Of a DNA stretch of 64,000 nt, positions 25,181 through 40,465 are shown one piece after another; positions within the stretch are counted from its first letter, which is position 1, and every line of letters begins with the position of its first letter. The notes beneath the pieces were generated by a model, which was not told the DNA's origin, did not search any database, and saw only the letters and a list, made by a program, of their open reading frames with translations. Source of the stretch: Crotophaga sulcirostris (lineage: Eukaryota > Chordata > Aves > Cuculiformes > Crotophagidae); assembly GCA_013397455.1 (NCBI GenBank), contig VYZB01000193.1, positions 1,050,972 through 1,114,971 of the forward strand, in the 5' to 3' direction. The position numbers and the translations under genes are program-made.

Positions 25181-28100
25181 CAACGCCCCCACTCTGATTT
25201 GCTTTAGGGCTTCTCGAAAACACAAAGCTCTGGAATGGTTTGCTTTCTGCAGCAATTATCACTTTACGGCATCAGCATAGGCCAAAGACTACATTCTAAG
25301 CTAAATAATCATGCTTGCGTTGCTCTTTTATCACTTTAGGGGGTTTTTGGTATATCTAATCCATGGCATTTATCAGACTAGGCTGATGCACAGCTGTTTG
25401 TATAGCTGTATGTACCTTTGTAGATATTGATTTGTTTAGGTAGCAAAAAAAACCCCAAACAAACTCAAACCTATCCCCAAACCCCCACATTCTCCCATCT
25501 GACTACGTATATACAGCTTGAAAAAAAGCTTTTTCTTTTTCAAGCCAACAAAGACTTCAGGGTCTTACACCTTCCCATCTGACCTATCCTTTCCACTGAC
25601 AAATAAGGAAAAAAAATGTTGAAGGGGAAGAGAGGTGGTAACAGCAGAGACCCATATCAGTGCCACTCAACTCAGAATAAAATTGCTATACGCCAGACTC
25701 TTTATTCTTAAATGGAAAAATCTTGATTTTAACAGAAATGCTGACTGAGTTTGGGAAACCCTGTTTTCACCAAGGCTGAGTCAACAAAAAACAAATACCC
25801 CTCTTTTCAAGCAGCAGAAACCCATGAGGAACCACATCGCCTGAGCAAATGCAAGGCAAAGAACAATGTGAATGTGAAGGCATTCTTTTGAGAACAAGAA
25901 CTGTGGCAAGCATCAGCAAATGTCCCTGGGGACTGGTCAGGCTCTCCTCTGGAGGAATCCCATCTCAGAAGGTGTGGAGAAGAGGGCTGCCCACTTCACA
26001 GGCTTGCGACAGATTGCAGCTAAACAACAATTTGCATTGCCTCCTTTCCAGCTGTGAAAGGCAAAAGAAGGTGGTCTCTTTCCCCCCCAGGCACCATACC
26101 ATCACAGAAGGGCTCAATTTCTGTGTCTCTGCTAATGGGTAATGCAGAGGGACAGCAGATCCCATGTGGCACAGGCAAAGCATAACCTCAACTGGGCCAA
26201 GGGAAAGGCTGAATCTGTGGCCTCTTAGGTAAGAGCTTGGCTGATGAACTATTGGTTGCCCAGCCAGAGAAGAAAAGGTGAACAGGTAAGAAGCTGCCAG
26301 CAGTTTGTGACTGTGGGGAGACTGAGTGACTTAGAGGAAATACTGCATTGTGACTGTGTAACTGTTCTTTCAAAACATGTGCAAATAAAGATAGTGGAAG
26401 CAACCCTTGTACTGTGGGAAACACAGCAAGAACAGCCTGAGGAGTGACCCTTTTCAAACAACTACTTAGTTTTAGTGTGGTAGCCATTAGGTGTTTCTCA
26501 CAGAGCTATCTGAGCAAATAGCAGTAGAAATAATCTTCTTTCTGATAACAGAATGAACAGGGTTAAGTCACCGGTCGAACTGCTTTTCATCTCATTACCA
26601 GCTCCCTACTTTCAGGCAGCAAGTCAGTCATTTCTCTTTCCTGAGTTTGACGATGACTTTATTGTATCCCATATCCCTATGTAGGAAATTGAAGACAGTG
26701 AAATATGCATACAGAGAGTGTAGGATTAAACCTCTAGGAAGGAGTAGGTAAAAAAGAGAAAATGTCACACTCAGAAAGTTTCCTAAAGCATTTGGAAAGA
26801 CTTAAACACGATATCATGACAATGCTAGGTCAAAACCCAGCAACACAGTAGAACAATTTTAAGATAAGTTCCCTATTAAAAAAACAACTGAACAACCTAC
26901 ACAAGCTATAGCCTTCCCATTGTCCCTGTGTCCCTAAAAGCTTAAAGTCTGCATCCCTCTAAATGCTGCACAGAAAGATGTTTTAAAGATGCAGTAGGTG
27001 GGGTTGACATGATCTATTTTGTTACATACGCTCAAAGGATAGACAAGGATAGACAGTACCTTTGAGGACAGCATTCTCTCTTGTGTGATTCATAATCACT
27101 AAAGCGTATCAAGAACCTACCAGCTTTGCCTAGGAAAATATTTTTGGTGACAAACTAGAGCCCAGAAATGATAAACTACGGACCCAATTCTTTTCCTGAA
27201 CTTCAATCCACAACATCTTTTTTCTTTTCTAACCATCACAAATTGCTAGAGGTATTTGTGTACTCCAGCAAGAGCAAGAGATGGAAGGGACAAAGTACTT
27301 AAAAGCATGTCAAGGAGAGCTAACTTTCTGAACAGGAAGATGTCTGCACCTCCCTTCTCTGTAGTCATGTTGTACACTGCATCCTTACCACAGCCACGTT
27401 CACCAGCATGCTCGATGGAAGTTGCTCCTTTGCTGCTGGGAGAGAAGCCAGGGGCCAGGACTGTGAACCCAATCAGTCAATTTACTTCAGCAGAATTTAA
27501 GCAGGAATCGATTCAGTGATGTATGCTCCATTATTCTTAGCACATACAGAAGAGATGCTGAAGTCAAAGGTCTTTCCTCTTCCTACCATATAAAACATGC
27601 AGCTCAAGGGAAAAAAAAAAGTGAGCAGATCTTCAAATGAATGGTTGTCAGTACAAATGAACTGAAATGCAATTTAATTCAGCATCAAACAGTTGAGGAC
27701 TGCTGAGTATCTTCCATTGTTGAGAATCCAGAATGGAGAAGGCAGGTCACAGTGGTACAAACAATTTAAATTAGCAGGAACAACCTGTTGTGATGTTGCT
27801 CTCTTTGGTTTCTCTGAAAGAACCAAGATCTTGCAAATGGGACTTACAAGGATTATTTTCCTATGGCTCTTTTCTGTCTGGTTTTTGGTTTGTTTTGTTC
27901 TGGGGTTTTGTGCCTGATATGACTAAATTCATATTTCCTATTGGTCTATTACAAAGTTTGTGTGTAACTTCATGCCTACCTTGACTTTAAATTGTGTAGG
28001 ACTTGCTGTGACATGCTATCTTTGAGATCTGTATCCCTTAATCAATTTTACGAAACTGGCTAGCAAAATCAAAACTGATCTGAGGACACTCAGAAGAACA

Positions 28101-29932
28101 GACAAATATATTTGACCAAGATATTATCATAAATTCTGCTTTCTTGGGAAAGCAGGGTAAAATTAAAGCCTGCCTCATCCTCTTTGCTTTTTCAAGTGGC
28201 CAGCTTATGGTTTTGATTTGAGGCCTCAAGAGATTACTGTGGCTTTGTTAAACAAAATTTAAACAGTGAGATAATTTTTACTCCATTCTACATTGAACTT
28301 CCTGATTTAGTTTTATGTCAAGGCTTAAACAAAGCCAAAGGAGGTTTTTGCTAAATACTGGCTAGCAGAATCAGCTGTGATATTGAAGAAGTTCTTGTCC
28401 GCAGTGGCTTATTTCCTCCCATTTGGTCATGATTTACACCCACAAAGCTGAGTCCACTTTACTAAATACCAATTCATCTTCCTATTGTTCAGCCACCATC
28501 AACAGCAGTTCAGACCAACTGATTTTGCGTTGAAGTAGGTTATAGCAGGCTCTTTGGTCAGGGGCTGTAGGCATGTGAAGCTGCAAAATACTGTGATTAA
28601 AGTAAACCAACTTGCAAATGTAACAAACAACTCAATCTGGTTTTGAAGTAAACACGTCTTTGTGTTTACCAACACCCAATTCTGTGTATATTACAACTGG
28701 TTTTAATACTAACTGTAAGGTACAGAGCTTTACTGAAACCACAGGACTATACCACACTACATCCTCTAAGCATATAGCCAGTGACATGTAATGAAGTTGC
28801 TATCAGAGGCACTGTGTTTGAAAGATCTCTTACAAATTGCATTAAAAAAATTCTTTTTTTGTTGTTTTTAATAAAGTATTTTTTTCCCTAGCTATTAAAA
28901 CTAATACCCCAGGGTACAATGGGTGCCTTGTGATGTGAGGAAGGAAGGAAGAGAGATTTTGGCAAGGGACCATAATAAAATATGCTTACCTTTTTGCCAT
29001 TTTTGGCTCACTGACTTGGATGTGTTTACGCAGCAAAAAGAAGGGAGAGAACATTATGTATCCTTCAAATCTGTGAAGCAGATTTTCCTCTGTGGTCACT
29101 TTTGAAAGAGTTTTCCTCTTTTTTAATCACCAGCATGACCTGACTCCCTTGTGCCATCTATAGAAAGATTATATAGCAAAAATTTAAAAATAGACAAGCA
29201 AAAAAAATCAACACACAGAGACTCGATGGAATTCTGAATCGAATCAAGTCATAATGCATACAAAATTAAATATACTTTGTTATAGCATTATATCTCCCTG
29301 TACTCTTTTCAGTTGGTAGCCCATAGGGTACTTCATGTCAGCATCCATCATGACTAGATCAAGATTTTTAACTGCTCTTCATTGTTCACAGCATAACCAC
29401 GCCCTACACAGTACCAAGCATGAAATTCTGACAACTCCAAGTTACTGCACGGTAAAGACCCATTGCCATAAGGACGACTATAACACAGTAATTCTCTTTC
29501 ACACCGTACTATCCCTTTGCTCTCTCAGGAGTGGGTACCACCACTATGTGGCTTGCACCTGCTGCTGCAAACAAATGCATCTTTACTACACATTCATTCC
29601 TAACTGTATTTCTACTCCCTAGCTGCTTACTTTGCATGACCAGAACAACTCAGATCGCAAAGTGTGTCCTGTACCCTGCTCCCATGTAGGACGAACAATT
29701 TACCCTCCCCACCATCCACATGTGCACCTGTGATTACAAATAGAGAAAGACTGGTTGTTTTCCATAAAAACAAGATGTGGAATTTCTTTTTTTTTTAAGT
29801 ATTTTTTTTATTTTAAATATGGCACTACATATTCTTCCAGATACTGTAAATATTCTTAATAGAAATTTTAAATACTCTACTCCAAAGTCTCTAAACTCAT
29901 GTCTTACTGTGGTTTGGGGTTTATTGGAGAGT

Positions 29933-29956
29933 TTTGTTTGTTTGTTTGTTTGTTTT
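29933..29956. repeat. (GTTT)n microsatellite
   Basis: Five to six GTTT units. Confidence 0.9.
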
Positions 29957-32900
29957 TAAATATGGTGAACATACACTGAATTTGTTGGCACTAAGCAGAA
30001 ATATTACAGTAATAAATGTTCTCTCTGTTATATTTAGGAACTGTACCACGAGGCCTGATTTTTAGATTATTCCAAAGGATCACACCCTGGAAATCTCCCA
30101 CCCAGTAAAAGAATAGTTTCGCAGAGGGAACTTCAAATAGTGTGCTTGTTATCATGAATGGACATCAAATCAGCTTTTTCATATATTGAGTTATTTTCAG
30201 CATTTTTTTTTTGCAACTTAAAATGGCTTTCTATGGTTTGGAAATGTTGGAGCATATGCACTATGGTGGCAAGCAGGAGCAGTGAACATAGTCATATAAG
30301 AAGCACAGTAAGACTAGCTTTACCATTCTTACGGGTGGCTCAGAGAGCATTCACAACAAGCTCATGCATAATGGTTCCTACTTGCAACCAGGTCTCACCA
30401 TTCCTAGACCTGCAGAGAGGCTGGACAGGAGAAAGAAAGATAAAAGAACTCTGAATATAGCCATTAGATGGTCCCAAGATGGCTTCATTAGAGCTGGAAT
30501 CCTTTTTTGTTGGCCAGAGATTATGACAATCCTGTCAAAAGCTTGTTTTTTGGTTCAGTGATTCAGAAAGACAGCTATTCCCTCTGCTGATTGTCCTGAT
30601 AATTACAGTTGTCCATAGAACAATTAATTTCCAGCAGTTGAATGGCATCAACAAGAACATTTGGTGGCCTTGTTGTGGTGCCAGAGGCCTGAGCATGTTT
30701 TGGTGCATACACATCCTTGGTTGTCTGCCTTTACTCCAGCTCTGTCATAACTGCCTCAAGACCGTGATGTCTCGGCTGAAAATCTTCTAAGAGACAAGAA
30801 AACAACCTATATTCAGTTGAGGTCTGACACGGGTCATAATCTGTGGACAGGGTTCTCAGATGTAGTTATTGCTGTCAAACCCCATGGCATTGTCTTACAC
30901 ATGGAGATCTGTTTGGTTTGGACAGTAGCTGAACACCAGCAGGATAAATTTTCTGATGGTTTCAACAGTGAAAGAGAAATATTGCTGAGGTCAAGACACC
31001 TGCACAAATCATCTTGTTTTGTTCTGCTGCCTGCCTGTTTCTGCTCACCTATAGGGTAGCCTCACAGGTTTCTGTGGCTGGCAGCTGATCTGGAGAGGCA
31101 GGACTTGTGTATTTCTATAGCAATGCAACATCTAGTGTTTGCTAAGCAGTGAGAGTGATGCTAAAACTAAGAAGGAAACACAGGACCTACAGGGAAAAGG
31201 CAGCACGTGACCAGATTATTAGCCTTGCTTCTGCTTAAGATAACTTTTTTAGAACTCTCCAATGCAAAACATAATCCTTCTGCTGGCATTAGGTAATGTC
31301 CTCCAGATTTTATCTTGAGCTACGTAGAAAAAAGTTTTGCCCAATCTTAGCAGTACATACCAAGAAAATCTTCCACTCCTAGCAACGAAGAGATTATACA
31401 TTTATATGAAGGTCATCAAAAGTGGAACTCAGTGCCCTTTGTCCCTTAAAGATTAGAGTATTGTTTGTCATTCCTACCCAGCAAAAAGTAAATAGCAAAA
31501 TCCAGTTACTGTTTCCTCTAACACAAACACTGCTCAAGGCTTCTCTCAGGACAATGGTTGTATTCAAGCTGCTCTCTGAACATAATTCTGCTCTTACAAT
31601 TGTGACATCCCTTTAGGATTTATTTGCCGAAAATGTGTGGATCAGAAAGTGCTATAGTCTTACTGCATTTTGACAAAACGGAAGTTCTCCCCATTATTTT
31701 TTTCCTAATTCTTGCTTCCTCTCTCCTATAAACAGCAAAAAGAGTGTTTTTCTAGAACTAGTGGCAACATTATATCTCCTCCTGGGATTGCTATCACATT
31801 AATACAACATGAAGGCATTCTGTCAAGATGACAAAACACACATGGGTTCAGTTTCTGGCTCCATTAAGTGCTCTTTGGTTGAGGATTTTGTTTCCAACTA
31901 CTTAAGTCATATTGCAGAAAACGCCTGGCTAAAACCAGTTTTCCCTAATCATCCAATATAGGTGAAGGATAGAAATGTGATCTCCAGCAGGTGAAAGCAA
32001 GCCATTACAGCCTTTACAGCACCAGATAGAATGGGTTGGATGCTGGTTAACCTGAGGACATCTGCCAAACTAGTGACCTGTGAAGTGCAGCCCCCTTTTT
32101 CAACACTTGCTGACAGTGTTTTGTGAGAGGATACGACATACAGCAACCTTTTCAGGACAGGAAGCAAGGAGATTTCCAGGTAACACTGACCCACCTAGGC
32201 CAAACCTACCCTCTAGCATTTGCCACAGTAGGAAGTAAGAAAGAGAAATGTTCTGTTAACAATGCTATGGAAAGAGGCAAGGGGAACATCACTCATACTC
32301 AGAATCTAGTCTGACTCCTTCCTGGTGTACAAGAGCTACCTAAAATACTCCCCTAAACGTGGCTGCTGCTAAATCTGCCTTCCAAGTTTTCTCCTGATCC
32401 TTTCCTCTCCACTCTTAGAGGTCTCCCATGGAACTTCTCAGCTCCTGCTCAAAGCTACCATGATCCCTCCCCAGCCTGTGCGTAGAGCAGATCATCAAAG
32501 GACCATATGCAAAGTCCTGCAACTGCCCTCTTTGCCCAAGTTGCCAGTGATCCCAGAATTTAATAGAGAAGTTACACCCCTTTTTGAACACACTCTGAAT
32601 AATGTTTCATGCATCATGTATTAGCCTCACCTGCCATTATTAGTGCCAATAACCTTAGGAAAGGAAGAAAAAAAGAATGGAAATTTTGCAGAATTTCACT
32701 AGTCTTTAAATATTTCAGCCCATTTTGAGGAGAGATCCACCATGAACCAATGTCTGCCATGCCTTGTCACTAAACACTTCACAACATATTTAGGGTGCAG
32801 AAGAGTTCATGATATCTCTTAGATATCGTATGTTGTAAATGACAAATCAGAACAGTTTGGGAAAAACATGCATTTTAAAAAAACCCTCTACGTACAATGA

Positions 32901-33623
32901 TAAATATTTTTGCTTGGCACTTAATCTTACCTGTTGAGTGTTGACATAGCACTTCAGCATGTTTCAGAAAGATGTACATGCAATTGGAAAAGATGTGGAT
33001 TGACAGTGTTTCAGATTCAGGCTGGCCTATTCCCTGTCTAGCCTGAATCTCTTCTTCTATTTAATGACACCATTTGGATGCCAAAGCTAATTTGGAACCT
33101 GGCAGCCCACTTATTAAGTGGGACTTTATGACAGGAGAGCCTTACACTGCTGCTCAGACAGCTGCACTGGCTGCTGGAAAATCTCCAGGGAAAATTCAAA
33201 GCTTTCAGGGCTCTAATTGTTTTGGATCTGGGTTATTTTATCAGCGGCAGAGGCACTCAACTTTGAGAAGCCTTGATATAAAAGAGAAGTGGGTGGCAAG
33301 GACACTTGGATATTCAGGTCTGTTTGGCCCCAGATTCAACTCCCAGATGTGTTATTAAAGCCTATTTTCCAGTCTGACAACTGCGAGAAGGAAGGTTAGG
33401 AGAAACTCTTTGCGGCATATAATTAGTTTAGGCACTTAGTGCAGTAGCATCAGCTGTAGAATATCTAGTTGACGAAATTCTGTTATTTTGAACATTAATA
33501 TAAATTAGGAAGACTATTCAACCTTTGGAAAGACATTTGTAGCGTTTGTATCTTGTAAAACCTAAATACAATATACACATGCAAGTGATTCCCTGACGAC
33601 TCAACATATACAGAACACTGAAA

Positions 33624-33672
33624 ATTTAAATTTTAATTTTAATTTTAATTTTAATTTTAGCTTTAATTTTTA
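33624..33672. repeat. (TTTTAA)n hexanucleotide microsatellite
   Basis: About five TTTTAA units, ending with a variant TTTTAG and further related text. Confidence 0.9.
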
Positions 33673-36600
33673 TTAATTCAGACTAGTGTAACAAGATAGA
33701 TCGCAGAGCACACTATCGTGTGTTTCCCTTCAAAAAAAAGAAGTTACTACCCCCTTGATCGACTCTCTTCTCTAAAGATAACACTATCATCTTCCATACA
33801 AGGAAAGCTGCCTTACAGGCCAAATCATGGCTGAAGTGCCAGTTCAGCGAAGGAGATGTGCTTACTTGAACAGCAGGCACCAAGATGGATGGGCTAGTGC
33901 CCCCAGGAAGGGCTTGGACCCATGTGTACTGCAGTGGAAGCAGAAGGTATTAAAGTTTGTTCTTTACCTGTCACCTGACTCTCTCTTTCACCCTGAAGGC
34001 TGCAGCCTCAGTGCCTTTTAGCTTTCTGCAGGGATATGTTGGCTAATCTCACATGCACTAGCTACCAGGGCAGAGGTGTATTTTTCTATCTGCACTCTGT
34101 TTCACTGAATGGATGTACTGGAATATTCAGAAGAACACAATAACTCTTCACTGCACATACAGCAATATTACTTGGGTCCTACAAGTTTTGCAAAGTTATT
34201 TTTACCACAGCAATTGAAGGAAAGGCCCAGTACTGCCTTCAAAAGTACACAAGATACTCCGTCATAAACTAAAGGAATCAGGTAAATACAGCTCAAAAAC
34301 ACAGTTAAACCATAAGGCTTCCGTGTTCCAAGGTGCTTCAAATGTCAAGGACCCACTTGATAATAGAGGCAGCATTCATAGTCTAAAATCTCATCTTAAA
34401 GCATGTCTTCCTTCTTTTTTAATTATGTTATTAGCTTTAATAATAGTCTCATCTCCCAGAGAACCAATTTCATGACCACAGGTAAAATATGATGTACATA
34501 TTCATTAAGGAGTAGGTAGCAGCACACTTCTTCATTTCTCCAAGATGTGGAAATGTGGGCTAATCTGTCACAAATTAAGACTGTGCATTATAGCTGATGA
34601 AAAGGACTAAAGGAAGGGAGTGAGGAATGCATTTCAAGATACAGAGCTAGTCTAAACATCCCTGTGGATTATCTACAGTGGTTTTATTTGCCTAGGAAAT
34701 ATAAATCTCTAAGGAAAAGCAGAGGGGTTTGAATAAATGAAATAAAATGTGCATAAGTGGACCTGCCTGCATGAAAAAATCTTCTTCGTGTAATTCTAGC
34801 AGGATTCTACAGACCCAAGTGTGAAGCCCTGTCCAGACACTTTAATTCGATTTCAGGGTGACTAAATCACCAAAGTTCATGTAAATGTATTCCCAGGCTT
34901 CATAAACTATTCGCTGGTTATCCAGATGGCCAAACAAACTTCTATATCAGTCTAATGGGAAAGGCTTCAAATTATGCTGAACACGAAAGGAAAGTGAAGA
35001 ACAAAACTCAAGCTTCAGTTCCTAGTGTGTAACTGGGAAAGCTTCGTTCACGCTACTGTGTCCTTGCTGACCCTGCAGTATGTGCACAGTAAGACAGAGA
35101 ATGTGGTAGTGATTAATTCCTTTCCTCCATCCATAGGCACTTGGCACCAAAAAGATGGTCCTCTGTACTGGACACCCCCAGTGTCAGAGACTTTATACTC
35201 CAGAAAAAAGATTTGAAACTAAAGAGAAAATACATTGGTGTCAGCTCCAAAGTCTCCTTGTGTGTAAATTCTATATGCATTTTTAATCACATATCCTTGT
35301 ATTGCCATTTTTTTACTAAAAGGGTGCATAATGTTCCTGCTCCTGTCATCATGGATTACAACCTCACAGATGTAGTTTTGAGGAAGTCAGTATGGGACCA
35401 CTGGTTTTGCTCACCAAGTTCCACCATGATTTTCAGATTCATGTGTGGTCCCCTGAGCCTCTCTGAATATGCTGGGTCCAAAGAGATGAGTCTTTTAAAT
35501 CCGATCAAACCACGAATTCAGTGGTGGATTCAGTGAAGATCTAGTGGTAAGGTAGCTTAATAAACATTCTTTATGGGTATCTCCAAAGTAAAAAGAAGAG
35601 GTACCTGAAACACCCTGATAATGATGTCCATTCACAAACCAGGATCCAGATTATGAAACACCAACTCCGTCTCCTATAGAGAAGGAAGAACCGAAGGAAG
35701 AGCTGAGTCCTAGTCTGAAAATATTGGAATTCACTTGTAATCAGATGCCTGGTCAGAGGCTAAATATGCAGCAGTGTTTCAGTTCACGTTAGGAATGGTC
35801 TTCTAACATCACTCACCTGGTCAACCATCCCTCCTCACTGTGTTTGGCTGACCTGATGGACTGCATAAAACGAACTGCATCCCATTAAACTGAATGGGAA
35901 GAGATACTCCAGCCGCGAGTGAACACTCAGTACATGGGACAAAACTAAAGCTCATATGAAGTGAAACTACTGAAACACATACAGTGTGGACTTCAGGACC
36001 TCAACATAAATCATTTTTCTCTACGAAACCACTGCTGTCGCATTTCATGAAGTGCTAACACAATGTAACAAAACATCAGGCTTGCACTTGAGTAACCACA
36101 CATCCACTAAAGCTCTACCATGAATGCATCCACTGTTTTTCATCTCAGTGTTGTGTTTGTGGCACACAGCTTTGACATTCTTAGCCTCCCTTTGCACCTC
36201 TTGACCACTGGGCTCCCCAGCACGCCACTGATGGTCTCTTGCTGCTCTGCCTTCCCCAGCATCCTTTGTCATCCCCTTTCAAAAAAGCTTTGGCTCAGTT
36301 TCCCCGACCTCCACGAATGGATTTTTTTTTACCTTACCACTTGGAAAGAATTTCATGCCTAGCCACTCTAAGTCCTCCTCTCTCCACCCAAATGCTTTGT
36401 TTGCATTGTAGTAAACACTGCCCTTTCAGCACAGTCATAACCACAATTTGCTTTTGCTGTGTCATTGTGCTTCTCTTCCCAGCTCCTTCCTCAAAATATT
36501 CCATGAATTCTCTTTGCAGACAGAGAACATTTGAAACCCTTGATTGGTTCGGTCACAGGCTCCACCGACTGCAGCAAAGCTGTTTCCAGCAGCTGCCTGC

Positions 36601-39600
36601 ACATAGACAGGAGGTCTCTGTGCACTGAGTGGGGTAGAGGATGGCTTTGTGACCTCTGCCACCCAAGTTATCTAAAAGCCTCCTTTTCACAGCCTGAAGA
36701 ATAGATCTTTCATTGCACATCAGAATAACACTGGCTTGTATTTCAGGAAAGAGGCAGTGCTGTTTGAGTTTAAAAGCAAAAATGTTTTCAGTCTATGTAC
36801 AGTCTCTTTGGAGTTCAGACAAATGTCCTCAAGTGAAAAACACTTAATTCTTTCCCATTTAAACTGTTACAAGGCCATGGGGAGATTTCTCTCTTCCACA
36901 GGAAAATCTCTCTGTCCCTCATTGAGCCTAAAGGCAGAATTTGAATAACAGGGGCTTGTGGGAGGTGATCTGGGTTCCTGTCCTGCTCCTCTTCCTTGGG
37001 CAAGCCACCTTGAAGCTGGGGCTCAGAGCACTGAACTGTTGCCTCTAGGATTCTTTCTTGAGTCTTCTCAAAGCAACTTAATCTTTCTTCTTCTGTGCCA
37101 GACTCCCGAATCTTTTGGGATTTTTTTAAGCTTGTTTGGTAGTCTTGCCTGGAACCGAGAGCAGGTGTGGGAAGCTCAGCAAACAGCTGAGACCCCCAGC
37201 AGCACCTGCTTCCTCACACAGCTGGGGACTGGCCTATAGCATTCAAAAATGAGGCTGAAGCTCTGTTTTGAAACTGTTGTCATCAGGTTTCTCTCCAGTT
37301 GTGGCCTGTGGCTTCAGCATCATTCTGGTAGCTCTTGGCTGCATAAGGGTAGCCTCAAAATTGCTCCAACTTACAAATATTATCCTTTGTAGAAGGATTG
37401 TGTTTAATCCAATACACATGTCTTTTCGCATCTATCCCAATATATTGGTTTTGTAATATGTGTCATTAATTAGCACCAGAAATAAAGAAAAGTAATGGTG
37501 CTAAAAAATGAAAGCTTTTAGCAAAATGAAAGGCACCTCTGGTATTCAGTTGTGAATTTGCACTCTCAAAGGTACCAACAGAGAAAGCCAAACAAAGCCA
37601 CAGAAAATGCTAGAACATTTAGTGCAGCCTTCACCAAGACAACCATCTGCTCCAGCATTGCACATTTTTTTATGTGTACATGCTCATGAGTAACAAAACT
37701 CCATAACTAAAAGCTAGATGTACTCTGACACTAATATGTAAAGATAGTCTTATAAATTTGGCTATTTTTTTCTGTAATAAGCACATTTACAAGCTGGCAC
37801 TTCCCAGGGGCTAATTAAAGACATCACATTGTGACCTCATCCATAAGATTAGTCAAACAGAAAGATATTTCTTTTCATGTGTCACACAGTGGTAGGTTTG
37901 TTCACAAGCAGACAAATAAATCTATTGAAATATGGGAAGATGGGAATGAAAACTAGGTGATTAACTCAAAAAGAGACATTTTGAAAGTTAATGTTGTCGT
38001 TAGCAAAGATTTTTTTGATGTTACTTTTTTTCTTAAATGCGTTATCACAAAGGTGACTGAAATGTGTTATTATATTTTTGTCACCTCTTCATAGTTTACA
38101 TTTTGTTTGCATCCATTTTATATCTACACGAAAATTTTGCCAGATAGCTGTAAATACAGCTCAATCATGTGCTACAGTCATGTGGGCTGCAACTGTTCTA
38201 AAAAATATTCAGAAATATAACTGCCTTTTTGTGGAGAACTTGTGGGACGGTGAAAGGGTTTAAAGTACAATTCAGATTTTACAAATGCACCATGGCAAAT
38301 ACCAGGTGGCACCAAAGAACAACTTTGTTTGATGGAGTCACAGGAAATCAAACATCAGTTAGTGCACTGTAGTCAGGACTACATGCGAGCATCACGGATC
38401 CCTTAACTATAACCACAAACTCGTTTTGTGAGGTGCTGAGGACCAATGGGGAAAAGCAGTCAGGCAGACGGTGCTGAAATGAGCTTGGTGGGGGAAGGAA
38501 GATGCAAGGATGGCAAAAAAAATCAATTTAAAATAAGAAAAAATAGTGAGTAAGGAACGAAATTAGGCAGAGAAAAAAGGAAGGTGGAGCCTCCAGCAGC
38601 AGAAGCATGAACACCTGCACACAGCAGCGATGCTGACCTACATGCCCAGCCCATTGGGATGCTGGAGGGATCCCACCTCAGATCTGGGTCCATCACATTT
38701 GGTGTGGGAGGAAATCGATTTGCACCTCCACACTAACAGTTTTAAACTTGATTGCAATTACATATTTATGCATTCCACTGCACTCCAAACAAATTAAGTT
38801 TCATAGTCAAGCCTAATACTCTGCATTGTTATTTGATTACAAGCTGGTATATCTGAATGCCTAGATCACCGAGAATTTTGCCGTCCTACCCAGTTTCTTC
38901 CGGTGTTGTCATTAATCAACAAATACGTTAATGAATTTTCATCAGCTACCTCTTGAGTCTCCAGTCTGAAAGGGAAATGTCAGACCTTGGCAGTAGCAAT
39001 GTTAAAAGCAGACTGAACACAAAATGTTCCTTGGTCTACCAGGGCCCAGTTCGCTGCCAAAAACTGATATGAAGTTAAATTAGTCATTACTTATTGCCCA
39101 GGTCCTTTGTGCTGTATGTGTTTTTCTCTGTGCAGCTGTCCTTGGCTGCTAAGAAAAGCCCCAAACACCAGAAGGTCCTTCCTCCATAATCTAGGTTATT
39201 AAAAATTATTTCCAAATACTGCTGCCACAGAGACAGGACAGAGACCAGCAGCAGGAGACAAAGTGATGCGGGAATAATCTCCAGTGAATAGGCAGCCTGA
39301 GACAGACAGAAATCTCAGGAAGGACAAACTGCTTTGCATCCCTGAGGATGAATGTAGAAGGCTGAAACTGCAGCTTCATCAGTCAGCTACGCTACTGAAC
39401 ATTTTAGCAGAAATAGTGAATTACTGCATGTAGAGGCTGCAGTGCTGTATTTCAGTATTCCCTGATCTGTAATTTCTTATGTTACTGCTTTTACTGACAA
39501 TAAAAAGTCTGGAAACAATTAGTCGTGTTTAACTGAAGCTGGAAAAGACACTGTTGTACTGTAATGAGACAGTTTTCTAATGGAAGAGAAGCTGGCATTG

Positions 39601-40028
39601 AACCTCAAGTTTCACAAAGTAGTTTTTTCAGCAATTGCACATTTTCAAATATTTTGGCTTATTTTCAGCTAGAGGTTAGGGATAAAGCCTTTGAGATATC
39701 ACTGCTTCACAGCATCAAGCTTTTACTTTGACACTCAGCCACCTAATTACCCTTGCTTATATGTCAACATTCCTCTCTCTTAAAAGTCTTTGCTTCCTTG
39801 CTACAGATAGATATTTCTACAAAAGTCCTGATTAGCCCTCAAGGATATGCTGCCATTGATTTTAACATGTGTACTAGACTGTATTAGATACCACATTCCT
39901 GCTATCTAAACTTTTTTGTCTGGGATTTGTGTCTTAGTGTACCCACAGTTTCACTGGTGAATCCAGGGTCACCTTTAAGCTTATGCACGCTTGTGCTCTC
40001 ACAATGCATTTTATTCAGCCCCTGCTTT

Positions 40029-40240
40029 GAAAAAATTCTTCACTGAAAGGGTGATTGGCCATTGGAATGCGATGCCTGGGGAGGTGGTGGAGTCCCTGTC
40101 CGTGGAGGTGTTTGAGAGGAGGTTGAATGAGGCACTCAGTGCCATGGTTTAGATGATGGATTGGTGTTAGTGTTGGATTATAGGTTGGACTTGATGATCT
40201 CAAAGGTCCTTTCCAACCTTGTAATACTGTGATATTGTGA
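40029..40240 (+). mobile_element. CR1 LINE, 3' fragment with ATACTGTGA tail
   Basis: GAAAAAATTCTTCACTGAAA to CAAGGTTGG-type end CCTTTCCAACCTTGTAATAC and tail. Nearly the same subfamily sequence as the copy ending at 7822. Confidence 0.93.
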
Positions 40241-40465
40241 GCTGACAGTCATGAACAACACTGATGGAAGCTGGCCTGGTCTGACCAGGGGGTTGGACCC
40301 CTTGCCCTCCAGAATCACTGCCCACCTTAGCTGTTCTCTGGTTCTAAGTGACAGTGACTGCAGCACGCCTGCTGGACACAGCACTACAGGACAGTTTGGG
40401 CCACCAGGGACCTTGGTAAGTCTCCAGGTCAGGCTCCCGCTCACATCAGGCTCACCCATTCGGTA

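Larger units (their letters stand above)
25181..40028. other. Intergenic region between probable MOB3B start and C9orf72 end
   Basis: About 15 kb with no recognised gene. Open frames of up to 131 codons (35141, 36239, 33074) show no domain. It holds (GTTT)n and (TTTTAA)n tracts and a short hairpin at 25516-25545. Confidence 0.6.

Noticed and set aside
33074..33358. 94-codon frame that looks protein-like (Ala- and Gly-rich)
   Set aside because: No recognised family, no flanking splice sites that fit a gene, single isolated frame.
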